Positions 4,934-12,236 of a stretch of 13,538 nucleotides of DNA are shown in pieces. The translations under genes were made by a program, and so were the position numbers. Within the stretch, counting starts at the first letter, position 1; each line of letters starts with the position of its first letter. The stretch is from Pseudomonadota bacterium (GTDB lineage: Bacteria > Pseudomonadota > Gammaproteobacteria > JAKAQQ01), in NCBI GenBank assembly GCA_021852325.1, contig JAJZNM010000170.1, positions 1-13,538 of the forward strand. The letters run 5' to 3'. The notes beneath the pieces are model-generated. The model saw nothing but the letters and a program-made list of their open reading frames with translations, did not search any database and had not been told where the DNA came from.

Positions 4934-7399
4934 ATGGCTGACCAGACCGTTCGCGAGTTTGCGGAGTCCGTGCGGACACCCGTTGACCGGCTCATCACAC
5001 AGTTTCGGGAAGCCGGTATTGCGCTCACGGGACCGGATGTTGTGGTCACGGAAGACCAGAAGATGCTGTTGTTGAATTTCCTGCGCCACCACGAGGCGGG
5101 TGACGACGCAGCCCCTTCCCGGATCACGCTGAAGCGCCGCTCGGTCAGCGCACTCAAGGTGGCCGGAGCCCAGGGGCGCAGCAAGACGGTGAATGTCGAG
5201 GTGAAGCAGCGCCGGACCTATGTCAAGCGGGAAGTGCTTTTGGAGCAGGAGTCGCGTCGTCGGGAACTCGAGGCGATCGAACTCGAGCGCCAGCAGGCCT
5301 TGAACCGCGAGGATGAGCTGCACCGGCAGCAGCAGGACAAGGCCCGCCAGGAAGAGGATCTCCGGCTGCGGGAAGCGGAAAAAGAGCAGCGGGAGCGGGA
5401 ATCCCGGGAGCGGGTCGAGGTCGAAGCCCGCCAGAAACAGGACGAGGAGCGCAGGCGAGTGGAAGCCCAGTTGCGCCGCGAGCTCGAAGAAGAGGAAAAA
5501 CGCCAGCGCAACAAGGTCCATGCGAAGCCCGCGACCCGCCCGGCGGGTGCACCCGCCGGGCGGCTGTCGCTCAAGCCGGGCAGCAATGCGGCTGCCCGGG
5601 CTGGACGCGAGCGGGGAACCGTGGAGAAGGTCCTGCCCCAGGTCCGGGAAGTCGTGATCCCGGAAATGATCGGCGTGGGGGAGCTGGCCCAGCGTCTGGG
5701 CATGAAAGCCTCAGAGCTGATCAAAGCGCTGCTCAACATGGGAGTCATGGCCGCGATCAACCAGCAGATCGACCAGGAGACGGCGGTCCTGGTTGTTGAA
5801 GAGCTCGGCCACAAGGCCAAAGTCCAGCGCGAGGACGCGCTGGAGACGGATTTCAGCCGGGTGCTGGAAAGCGAGACGGGCGAGGCGGAACCCCGCCCTC
5901 CGGTCGTGACCATCATGGGGCATGTCGACCACGGCAAGACCTCCCTGCTCGACTATATCCGCAGGACCCGTGTCGCAGCAGGCGAGGCGGGTGGCATCAC
6001 GCAGCATATCGGTGCCTACCACGTCGACACGCCGAAAGGCACGGTGACCTTCCTGGATACCCCGGGGCATGCGGCATTTACGGCGATGCGCGCGCGGGGC
6101 GCGAAGGTCACGGACATCGTGATCCTGGTTGTCGCGGCAGATGATGGCGTGAAGCCCCAGACCGTCGAAGCCATCCAGCACGCCCGTGCGGCCAAGGTGC
6201 CGATCGTCGTAGCCGTGAACAAGATCGACAAGCCCGAGGCAGATCTTGAGCGCGTCAAAAGCGAGCTGGCACAGCAGGAGGTCCTGCCCGAGGAATGGGG
6301 GGGTGAAACCATGTTCATCCCGGTATCGGCGAAAACCGGAGCGGGAATCGACGCCCTTCTGGATGCCGTCCTGGTCCAGTCGGAAGTACTTGAACTCAAG
6401 GCCCCCCGGGAAGGCCGTGCCGTGGGGGTGGTTCTCGAATCCAGCCTCGAGGCGGGACGCGGGACCACCGCGACCATCCTCAACCAGCGGGGAACCCTCC
6501 GGGTCGGGGACATCCTCCTCGCTGGCAAGGAATATGGTCGGGTGCGCGCCCTGTTCAACGAACGGGGTGAACGCATCGTCGAAGTGTCTCCGTCCATGCC
6601 GGCCGTGGTTCTGGGATTCTCGAATCCTCCCCAGGCGGGCGATGTCGCGACCGTGGTCCAGGACGAACGCCAGGCGCGCGAGCTCGCGGAATACCGGAGC
6701 GGAAAGATGCGGAGCGTGCGGCTGCAGAGCCAGCGCGGCCCGGTCCATGCCGGGGATGCCTTTGCGCAGCTTGAGCAGGCCCAGCCCCAATCCGTCGCGG
6801 TGGTGCTCAAGGCGGATGTGCAGGGGTCGCTCGAAGCGCTGCGCTCGGCGCTCACGGAACTCGGCACCGCCGAGGTGTCGGTGCAGATCGTGAGCAGCGG
6901 GGTGGGAGGGTTGACGGAAGGGGATATCTACCTCGCTGCGGCATCGCACGCGCGCATTCTCGCCTTCAATGTCCGGGCCGATGCCGCGGCCAAGCGCGCG
7001 CTGGCCGAGCAGGGTGTCGAGGTGGATTATTACAGTGTGATCTACGAGGTCTTGGAAGACATGCGCCGACGGATGGGGGGGCTGCTCAAGCCGGAGATCC
7101 GAGAGCAGATCCTCGGCACCGCCCAGGTCCGGGAGGTGTTTCGTGCCGTGCGCTTTGGCCAGGTTGCAGGATCACTCGTGACCGAGGGACGGATCCTCAG
7201 GGACCGGCCGGCGCGGGTGCTCCGGAACCAGGTCGTGATTTTTGAGGGCAACATTGCTTCACTCAGGCGGTTCAAGGAGGACGTTCTCGAGGTCCAGTCC
7301 GGTACGGAATGCGGAATCGCGATCCAGGGCTACAACGACATCAAGCCGGGGGACCAGGTCGAGGTCTTCGAACGCACCGAGGTGACCCGCTCGATATGA
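4934..7399 (+). CDS. infB: Translation initiation factor IF-2
   Basis: IF2 is the GTPase that brings fMet-tRNA to the 30S subunit and promotes subunit joining. In the 821 residues I see a first IF2_N domain (1-50), a very charged Arg/Glu/Gln coiled-coil linker (about 100-193), a Pro/Ala/Gly hinge (197-222), a second IF2_N domain (about 238-295) and the G domain. G-domain motifs are GHVDHGKT (329-336), GGITQHIG (353-360), DTPGH (375-379), NKID (429-432) and SAK (465-467). Domains II, III and the fMet-tRNA-binding C2 domain follow, to SGTECGIAIQGYNDIKPGD. The Shine-Dalgarno GAGAGGAGG (4917-4925) lies inside the nusA end, and only 3 bases separate the genes. A 28-bp perfect palindrome sits in the hinge codons. 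E. coli IF2-alpha is 890 residues, so the linker is somewhat shorter here. Confidence 0.97.
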   Translation: MADQTVREFAESVRTPVDRLITQFREAGIALTGPDVVVTEDQKMLLLNFLRHHEAGDDAAPSRITLKRRSVSALKVAGAQGRSKTVNVEVKQRRTYVKREVLLEQESRRRELEAIELERQQALNREDELHRQQQDKARQEEDLRLREAEKEQRERESRERVEVEARQKQDEERRRVEAQLRRELEEEEKRQRNKVHAKPATRPAGAPAGRLSLKPGSNAAARAGRERGTVEKVLPQVREVVIPEMIGVGELAQRLGMKASELIKALLNMGVMAAINQQIDQETAVLVVEELGHKAKVQREDALETDFSRVLESETGEAEPRPPVVTIMGHVDHGKTSLLDYIRRTRVAAGEAGGITQHIGAYHVDTPKGTVTFLDTPGHAAFTAMRARGAKVTDIVILVVAADDGVKPQTVEAIQHARAAKVPIVVAVNKIDKPEADLERVKSELAQQEVLPEEWGGETMFIPVSAKTGAGIDALLDAVLVQSEVLELKAPREGRAVGVVLESSLEAGRGTTATILNQRGTLRVGDILLAGKEYGRVRALFNERGERIVEVSPSMPAVVLGFSNPPQAGDVATVVQDERQARELAEYRSGKMRSVRLQSQRGPVHAGDAFAQLEQAQPQSVAVVLKADVQGSLEALRSALTELGTAEVSVQIVSSGVGGLTEGDIYLAAASHARILAFNVRADAAAKRALAEQGVEVDYYSVIYEVLEDMRRRMGGLLKPEIREQILGTAQVREVFRAVRFGQVAGSLVTEGRILRDRPARVLRNQVVIFEGNIASLRRFKEDVLEVQSGTECGIAIQGYNDIKPGDQVEVFERTEVTRSI
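5536..5563. repeat. 28-bp perfect palindrome inside infB
   Basis: The sequence is its own reverse complement over 28 bases with no spacer, centred between 5549 and 5550, with core GGGTGCACCC. It encodes roughly residues 201-210 (TRPAGAPAGR) in the hinge between the coiled-coil linker and the second IF2_N domain. As mRNA it could form a very stable GC hairpin, and as DNA a protein-binding site or cruciform. I checked each base pair by hand. The symmetry breaks at 5535/5564 (C/C). Confidence 0.85.
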
Positions 7400-7755
7400 A
7401 GACGGGCTCGCCGAGGTGCCAGCGGGTCGCCCGTGAACTGCAGCGCCGGATCGGGCTCTGGCTCGCGCAGGGCGGCGGCGGGGACCGGTTCCGTTCAGTC
7501 ACGATCACGCGCGTTGTGGTGAGCCCCGATCTCGGGTTTGCCCGGTTCTATTTCGTGCTCGAGACGGGCACCCAGGAGACCCCCGAGTCGGCTGAGCAGG
7601 CCCTTGAGGCGTCCCGGGGGCTCATCCGCCGCGAGATCGGTCGTGGCTGGACGTTGCGTCACGTTCCTGAAATCCGCTTTGCGTACGACCGTGAACTGGA
7701 ATCGGTGCGGCGCGTCGATGACCTGCTGCGGACGCTCAAGGCCCCACAGCCCTGA
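7396..7755 (+). CDS. rbfA: 30S ribosome-binding factor RbfA
   Basis: RbfA is a small KH-fold protein that binds immature 30S subunits near helix 1 of 16S rRNA and helps 5'-end processing and cold adaptation. The 119-residue product shows RVARELQRRI near the N-terminus, the core strand ITRVVVSPDLGFARFYF (about 39-55), and the closing PEIRFAYDRELESVRRVDDLL. E. coli RbfA is 133 residues; the difference is at the C-terminal tail. I chose ATG 7396, which overlaps the infB stop as ATGA and has GAGGTGA (7379-7385) 10 bases upstream. The frame is open further upstream (to 7309) but only inside infB. Overlap with infB suggests translational coupling. Confidence 0.93.
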   Translation: MKTGSPRCQRVARELQRRIGLWLAQGGGGDRFRSVTITRVVVSPDLGFARFYFVLETGTQETPESAEQALEASRGLIRREIGRGWTLRHVPEIRFAYDRELESVRRVDDLLRTLKAPQP

Positions 7756-7763
7756 ACAGGGCT
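7748..7763 (+). promoter_or_regulatory. Hairpin over the rbfA stop and truB ribosome binding site
   Basis: AGCCCT (7748-7753) and AGGGCT (7758-7763) form a 6-bp perfect stem with the loop GAAC. The rbfA stop TGA is at 7753-7755, and the only Shine-Dalgarno-like bases for truB (AGGG, 7758-7761) lie in the right arm. Ribosomes terminating on rbfA would melt the stem. This suggests translational coupling of truB to rbfA; it is inferred, not shown. Confidence 0.4.
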
Positions 7764-7766
7764 CCC

Positions 7767-8717
7767 ATGCGCAACGGAACATCAACTCCGCAGGCCTGTG
7801 GTTTCCTCATTCTGGACAAGCCCACGGGCTTGAGTTCCAACGCGGCTCTCCAGCAGGTCAAGCGGATTTATGGAATGCGCCGCGGCGGCTATCTCGGTAC
7901 GCTGGATCCCTTGGCGACCGGTCTTTTGCCGATTGCCCTGGGTGAGGCCACGCGGTTTTTGCCCTACCTCCTCGCCCAGCCGAAGACCTACCGGGTCGAA
8001 GCACATCTCGGCATCCAGACCGCGACTGGGGACCGCGAAGGGGTGGTGACCGGAGAAGCCCGGGTTCCGGACTGGACGTTCGAAGACCTGGCCCGGAGTA
8101 CCCAAACCCGCATCGGTGAAAGCCTCCAGGTCCCGCCTATGTATTCGGCACTGAAGCAGGGGGGAACCCCGCTTTATGCGCTGGCCCGCAAGGGCATCGA
8201 AGTCGCCCGGCCCGCGCGGCGGATCGTGGTCGACCGGATCACGGTGCTCGGCTGGGTCCCGCCGCGACTGACACTCGAGATCGACTGCGGACCGGGCGTC
8301 TACATCCGGACCTGGGTCGAGGATTGGGCCAAAAGCCAGGGCACGCTGGCCCATGTGGGATCGCTCAGGCGTCTGCGGGTCGGCCTCTTCGAGGCGCAGG
8401 ACATGGTGACGCTCGAAGCGCTGGATTCTCCCCGCCTGCTTCAGGGCACCTCGGAGGGCCGCGAGGCGCTTTTGCCGCCCGCCCAGGCTTTGCGGCACTA
8501 TGCGGCGGTCACCCTCGAGCCCGGGGCGGTGCAGCGTATCCTCCAGGGGCAGGCTGTGCCATGGACCGGAGAGCGGTCCGAGGCGGCGCGGGTCAGGCTG
8601 CATGGGGCGGGTGGGACATTTTTGGGGCTGGGTGGCTGGACGGCCTCTGGAGCACTCCGGGCCATCCGGCTCCTTCCAGGAGGCACTTGTGCCGGACCGG
8701 GTCAAAGGCTAGAATAA
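7767..8717 (+). CDS. truB: tRNA pseudouridine(55) synthase TruB
   Basis: TruB converts U55 in the T-loop of elongator tRNAs to pseudouridine and also acts as a tRNA chaperone. The 316-residue protein matches E. coli TruB in size (314). It opens with GFLILDKPTGLSS (12-24), has the catalytic motif GTLDPLATGLLP with nucleophile D47 (codon 7905-7907), KTYRVEAHLG with the conserved Tyr, and GVYIRTWVEDWA. The C-terminal ~65 residues look like the PUA-type domain. Oddity: the usual GHTG just before the catalytic segment reads GYLG, so Y42 and L43 replace the near-universal His and Thr. It starts 11 bases after rbfA behind a weak, possibly sequestered AGGG. Its 3' end contains the rpsO promoter, whose -10 overlaps the stop. 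Confidence 0.94.
   Translation: MRNGTSTPQACGFLILDKPTGLSSNAALQQVKRIYGMRRGGYLGTLDPLATGLLPIALGEATRFLPYLLAQPKTYRVEAHLGIQTATGDREGVVTGEARVPDWTFEDLARSTQTRIGESLQVPPMYSALKQGGTPLYALARKGIEVARPARRIVVDRITVLGWVPPRLTLEIDCGPGVYIRTWVEDWAKSQGTLAHVGSLRRLRVGLFEAQDMVTLEALDSPRLLQGTSEGREALLPPAQALRHYAAVTLEPGAVQRILQGQAVPWTGERSEAARVRLHGAGGTFLGLGGWTASGALRAIRLLPGGTCAGPGQRLE
8687..8715 (+). promoter_or_regulatory. Internal promoter of rpsO(-pnp)
   Basis: TTGTGC (8687-8692, with the key TTG) is followed after 17 bases by TAGAAT (8710-8715), the same -10 sequence as the rimP promoter. The -10 overlaps the truB stop codon. Transcription would begin near 8722, about 20-30 bases before the rpsO start. A GGCAC-TT-GTGCC inverted repeat (8682-8693) overlaps the -35. 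E. coli rpsO also has its own promoter between truB and rpsO. Confidence 0.5.
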
Positions 8718-8753
8718 GCAGGATTTAAAGGTCAATCGAGAGTGAGTACCGCC

Positions 8754-9026
8754 ATGATGCAAGCGTCCCCGGCATCGAAAGCCGAAGTGATCCAAAAATA
8801 CCAAAGAGCACAGGGAGATACCGGTTCCCCGGAAGTCCAGGTGGCCCTTCTGACCCACCGGATCAACAGCCTGACCCAGCATTTCGAGAAAAACCGGAAG
8901 GACCATCATTCGCGTCGCGGCCTCCTCATGATGGTCAACCGGCGGAGAAGCCTCCTCGATTATCTCGCCCGCAAGGACCCGGGCCGCTATGACACCGTCG
9001 TGAGCCAGCTCGGCCTCCGTCGCTGA
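8754..9026 (+). CDS. rpsO: Small ribosomal subunit protein uS15
   Basis: S15 binds the central domain of 16S rRNA early in 30S assembly and contributes to bridge B4. Motifs are typical: GDTGSPEVQVALLTHRI, the rRNA-binding KDHHSRRGLL, RRRSLLDYL, and the C-terminal QLGLRR. From ATG 8754 the protein has 90 residues (89 if the next ATG, 8757, is used), matching the family length of 89. A GTG at 8742 would add four residues (MSTA) and has AAAGGT (8727-8732) at good spacing, so the start is uncertain between 8742, 8754 and 8757. The leader from the predicted promoter is short, and I see no obvious copy of the E. coli S15 pseudoknot operator. Confidence 0.95.
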   Translation: MMQASPASKAEVIQKYQRAQGDTGSPEVQVALLTHRINSLTQHFEKNRKDHHSRRGLLMMVNRRRSLLDYLARKDPGRYDTVVSQLGLRR

Positions 9027-9068
9027 GCCTCCTGTTTCTTCATCCCATTTCCATTTGAGGATCCCACC
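9027..9068 (+). other. Short pyrimidine-rich rpsO-pnp spacer
   Basis: The 42-base gap is rich in C and T on the + strand (for example CCTCCTGTTTCTTCATCCC) and ends in the pnp Shine-Dalgarno. I find no hairpin or terminator in it. In E. coli the equivalent spacer is much longer and holds a terminator, a pnp promoter and the RNase III-cleaved stem-loop used for PNPase autoregulation. Confidence 0.6.
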
Positions 9069-11159
9069 GTGAACACGGTCAAAAAGTCGTTTGTTTTTGG
9101 GCAGCACACGGTGACCATCGAGACCGGCAAGATCGCCCGTCAGGCCGATGGTGCAGTTCTCGTCAGCATGGCTGATACCTGTGTCCTCACGACGGTCGTG
9201 GCCCGCCGTGAACCGAATGTCGGGCAGGACTTCCTACCCCTCACCGTCAACTATCTCGAACGGACCTATGCGGCAGGGCGCATACCCGGTGGGTTCTTCA
9301 AGCGCGAAGGGCGTCCCACGGAAAAGGAAACCCTGGTTTCGCGGCTGATCGACCGGCCCCTCCGCCCGCTGTTCCCGAAGGGCTTCACCCATGATGTCCA
9401 AGTCATCTCGACGGTGATCTCGATGAACCCGGAAGTGGATGCCGACATTCCGGCGCTGATCGGGGCTTCCGCCGCCATCGAGCTCTCCGGCATTCCTTTC
9501 CACGGGACGCTCGGGGCGGCCCGGATCGGCTATGTCGATGGAACCTTCATCCTCAACCCGTCCGCATCCGAGCTCCAAACATCGGATCTCGACCTGGTCG
9601 TGGCTGGTACCGAGCGCGGCGTCCTCATGGTTGAATCCGAAGCCTCTGAACTTCCGGAATCGGTGATGCTCGAGGCGGTCTTGTTCGGCCACGAAAAAAT
9701 GCAGCTCGCGATCGCGGCCATCCGGGAGCTCAAGGCCGAAGCCGGAAAGGCCCCGTGGACCTGGACGCCCCCCGTCGCGAGCCAGGATCTCGAAACCACG
9801 ATCCGCACGCTTTGCCAGGATGATCTCGAAAAAGCCTATTCGATCGCCGAAAAATCGGCACGGCAGAACCGTCTCGCGGAGATCGAGTCCGGTGTTCTCG
9901 GACACTTCGCTGATGGGGCGGCCGAAACCGCACCGACCGATGCCGTGCGCAAGGTCTTCAAGGACATTGAACGGGAAATCGTGCGTGGACGGATTCTCGC
10001 GGGGGCGCCCCGCATCGACGGACGCACGACCCGCGAGGTGCGGCCGATCCGGATCGAGACCGGATGGTTGCCGCGCACGCATGGGTCGGCCCTGTTCACG
10101 CGTGGGGAAACCCAGGCGATCGTGGTCGTGACCCTGGGGACGACCAAAGACGCACAGCTCATCGACGGGCTGGAAGGAGAACGGCGTGAGCCGTTCATGC
10201 TGCATTACAACTTTCCGCCGTACGCGGTGGGCGAGACCGGATTTCTGGGATCCCCGAAGCGACGTGAGATTGGCCATGGACGCCTCGCCAAGCGTGCGAT
10301 CCTCGGCGTCATGCCCGACATGGATGAGTATCCCTATGTGGTCCGGGTCGTCTCCGAAATCACGGAATCGAACGGATCGAGTTCCATGGCCACGGTTTGT
10401 GGAACGAGCCTCGCCCTCATGGACGCCGGTGTCCCGATCCAGTCCGCGGTGGCGGGTGTCGCCATGGGGCTGATCAAGGGGAAAGACCGCTTTGCCGTCC
10501 TCACGGACATTCTCGGAGACGAGGATCACCTGGGCGACATGGATTTCAAGGTTGCGGGCACCGGGAAGGGGGTGACCGCACTGCAGATGGATATCAAGAT
10601 CGATGGCATCAACCGGACGATCATGCAGTCGGCCCTGGAACAGGCGCATGAAGGCCGACTCCACATTCTCCAGGCGATGAACCAGGTGATCACGGAGCCC
10701 CGCCAGGAGATGTCGGAATGGGCCCCCCGCTATCTCACCATGAAGATCCACCCCGAAAAGATCCGCGAGGTCATCGGCCGGGGAGGCGCCGTGATCCGGG
10801 CCATCACGGAAGAGACCGGAGCGACCATCGATATCGCCGATGACGGATCGATCAAGATCGCCTCGGTCAACCTGGCTTCGGCCGAAGCGGCGAAGAGCCG
10901 GATCGAGGAAATCACGGCCGATGTGGAAGTGGGCCGGATCTACGAGGGCCGGGTCGTGAAACTCATGGAATTCGGGGCATTCGTCTCCATCCTGCCGGGG
11001 CGTGACGGACTGGTGCACATTTCCCAGATCTCCGAGGAGCGGGTCGAGAAAGTCGGTGACCGGCTGCGGGAGGGGGATGTGATCAAGGTGAAGGTGCTCG
11101 AAATCGACCGGCAGGGAAGGGTCCGGCTCAGCATGAAGGGGATCGAACAGACTGCCTGA
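9069..11159 (+). CDS. pnp: Polyribonucleotide nucleotidyltransferase (PNPase)
   Basis: PNPase is the trimeric 3'-5' phosphorolytic exoribonuclease, acting alone or in the degradosome. The 696 residues comprise a first RNase PH domain (about 10-215, with RTYAAGRIPGGFFKREGRP at 65-83), an alpha-helical linker (about 240-320), and a second catalytic RNase PH domain. The latter carries RTHGSALFTRGETQA (336-350), SPKRREIGHG (395-404) and DEDHLGDMDFK, where D486 and D492 match the E. coli catalytic aspartates. A KH domain (GRGG 570-573) and an S1 domain (about 620-690) follow. The protein ends right after S1 and lacks the ~15-20-residue tail of the E. coli enzyme. The start is GTG with TTGAGGA at 9055-9061; no ATG fits in frame. 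It follows rpsO after 42 bases with no terminator. Confidence 0.97.
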   Translation: MNTVKKSFVFGQHTVTIETGKIARQADGAVLVSMADTCVLTTVVARREPNVGQDFLPLTVNYLERTYAAGRIPGGFFKREGRPTEKETLVSRLIDRPLRPLFPKGFTHDVQVISTVISMNPEVDADIPALIGASAAIELSGIPFHGTLGAARIGYVDGTFILNPSASELQTSDLDLVVAGTERGVLMVESEASELPESVMLEAVLFGHEKMQLAIAAIRELKAEAGKAPWTWTPPVASQDLETTIRTLCQDDLEKAYSIAEKSARQNRLAEIESGVLGHFADGAAETAPTDAVRKVFKDIEREIVRGRILAGAPRIDGRTTREVRPIRIETGWLPRTHGSALFTRGETQAIVVVTLGTTKDAQLIDGLEGERREPFMLHYNFPPYAVGETGFLGSPKRREIGHGRLAKRAILGVMPDMDEYPYVVRVVSEITESNGSSSMATVCGTSLALMDAGVPIQSAVAGVAMGLIKGKDRFAVLTDILGDEDHLGDMDFKVAGTGKGVTALQMDIKIDGINRTIMQSALEQAHEGRLHILQAMNQVITEPRQEMSEWAPRYLTMKIHPEKIREVIGRGGAVIRAITEETGATIDIADDGSIKIASVNLASAEAAKSRIEEITADVEVGRIYEGRVVKLMEFGAFVSILPGRDGLVHISQISEERVEKVGDRLREGDVIKVKVLEIDRQGRVRLSMKGIEQTA

Positions 11160-11183
11160 ATCGAAGTCCCGGAAAGCGTGCTT

Positions 11184-11198
11184 GGGATCGGCGATCCC
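11184..11198. other. Hairpin between convergent pnp and yheT
   Basis: GGGATC (11184-11189) pairs with GATCCC (11193-11198) around GGC, in the 53-bp gap between the pnp stop and the yheT stop. Neither strand has a T-run after it, so it is not a canonical intrinsic terminator. It may still mark the end of both converging transcripts. Confidence 0.3.
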
Positions 11199-11212
11199 GG
11201 CGCATCCCGGAA

Positions 11213-12211
11213 CTAGCCCGCTGCGAGCGCTTCCGTGATCCGCTCATGGAGCCATGCACGCCCCCAAAACGGCCATCTGCCGCTGATAAAGCCGACGTGA
11301 CCCCCGGAGGGGCTCCACTCGAGGACGGTCGTGGCACTCCACTCGGTCGCTTCCGGCAGGCAGGATCCCGGGATCAGGGGATCATCCCGGGACTGGATGA
11401 GGAGCGTCGGGGTCTTGATGCGCTTCAGGATGGCGCGAGAGCTCGTCTCGGCATAGTAGTCCTCAGCATCCCTGAAACCGTAGAGCGGAGCGACGTATCT
11501 TCCGTCAAAGTCGAGGAATGTGCGCAGTTTCCGCAAGTGCCGGACATCAAGCGTCGGGTGTCCGTGGCTCGTGAGCTTGTGATGCGCCGTCTTCCGGAGC
11601 TGGCGGACCAGGGTCGCCTGATAGACGCGTGCCGCCCCCCGTTGCATCTGGTGGGCGACGCAGGAGAGATCAAAGGGAATCGAGACCCCGATCGCCTGAC
11701 GGATCCTCGATGCAGCCGGGGCGCTTGCGAGCCATCGGAGGAGGACATTGCCGCCCAGGGAGAAACCGATGATCCCGAAGGGCACCGTGTTCGTCGTCCG
11801 CTCCAGATCTCCGATCACCCAGTCGAGGTCGCGAATCCAGCCGGCATGATAGGTCTCCCGGTGCCGGTTTGGGTTGTCTTGGGTGCCCCGAAAAGGCAGG
11901 ATCAGGATCCGGTATCCTGCCTCCGCAAGATGGCCCGCGAGTCCCCGGATGTAGCGTGAGCGGACACCTCCCTCGAGGCCAGGGAGCAGGATGACGAGGG
12001 GTGAGGGTTCTGCGGGCCCGGGGCTCATCCAGAAGCCCTTCGTGCAATCTCCATCGGGAAGTTCAAAAAGCTGGGCTTCAAGGGCGAGGCGCGGTGCCCG
12101 CTTGAGAAAAGTCGCATACAGGGTCTGGAGGTGCCCGCCGGGCAGCCACCAGGCAGGTTTGAAGCGGCTCCGGCGGGTTCGCAAGGGGGGCGGTGCGGAG
12201 GAGGGTTCCAT
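11213..12211 (-). CDS. yheT: YheT-family alpha/beta hydrolase
   Basis: This is a predicted serine hydrolase of the alpha/beta fold, similar along its length to E. coli YheT (340 residues); its substrate is unknown. The 332-residue product shows GGHLQTLYATF (25-35), LELPDGD-like LFELPDGD (48-55), LPGLEGG (76-82) around the oxyanion region, PFRGTQDNPNRH, and the nucleophile elbow GFSLGGN with S151. The other likely triad members are D277 (SRDDPL) and H305 (GGHVGF). I chose ATG 12211 because it follows GAGG at 5 bases and fits the family length. The frame stays open upstream, but that part overlaps dksA and is compositionally unrelated. It lies 25 bases after dksA, probably in one transcript, and converges on pnp. 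No signal peptide or membrane helix is evident. Confidence 0.88.
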   Translation of the reverse strand: MEPSSAPPPLRTRRSRFKPAWWLPGGHLQTLYATFLKRAPRLALEAQLFELPDGDCTKGFWMSPGPAEPSPLVILLPGLEGGVRSRYIRGLAGHLAEAGYRILILPFRGTQDNPNRHRETYHAGWIRDLDWVIGDLERTTNTVPFGIIGFSLGGNVLLRWLASAPAASRIRQAIGVSIPFDLSCVAHQMQRGAARVYQATLVRQLRKTAHHKLTSHGHPTLDVRHLRKLRTFLDFDGRYVAPLYGFRDAEDYYAETSSRAILKRIKTPTLLIQSRDDPLIPGSCLPEATEWSATTVLEWSPSGGHVGFISGRWPFWGRAWLHERITEALAAG

Positions 12212-12236
12212 GGCCCTCACGGGCACCGGCTCCGGG

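Noticed and set aside
5711..6949. A 412-codon minus-strand frame inside infB, and a 287-codon one at 4658-5521
   Set aside because: Both lie over conserved IF2 or NusA domains and look like codon-bias shadows. They have no ribosome binding site and no recognisable motifs.
9234..11018. A 594-codon open frame on the minus strand, antisense to pnp
   Set aside because: It mirrors the pnp codons, which are GC-rich at the third position, and its translation is low-complexity and resembles no family I know. pnp on the other strand is unambiguous.
11246..11959. A 237-codon plus-strand frame opposite yheT
   Set aside because: It is antisense to a hydrolase with an intact catalytic triad, and its translation is not recognisable.
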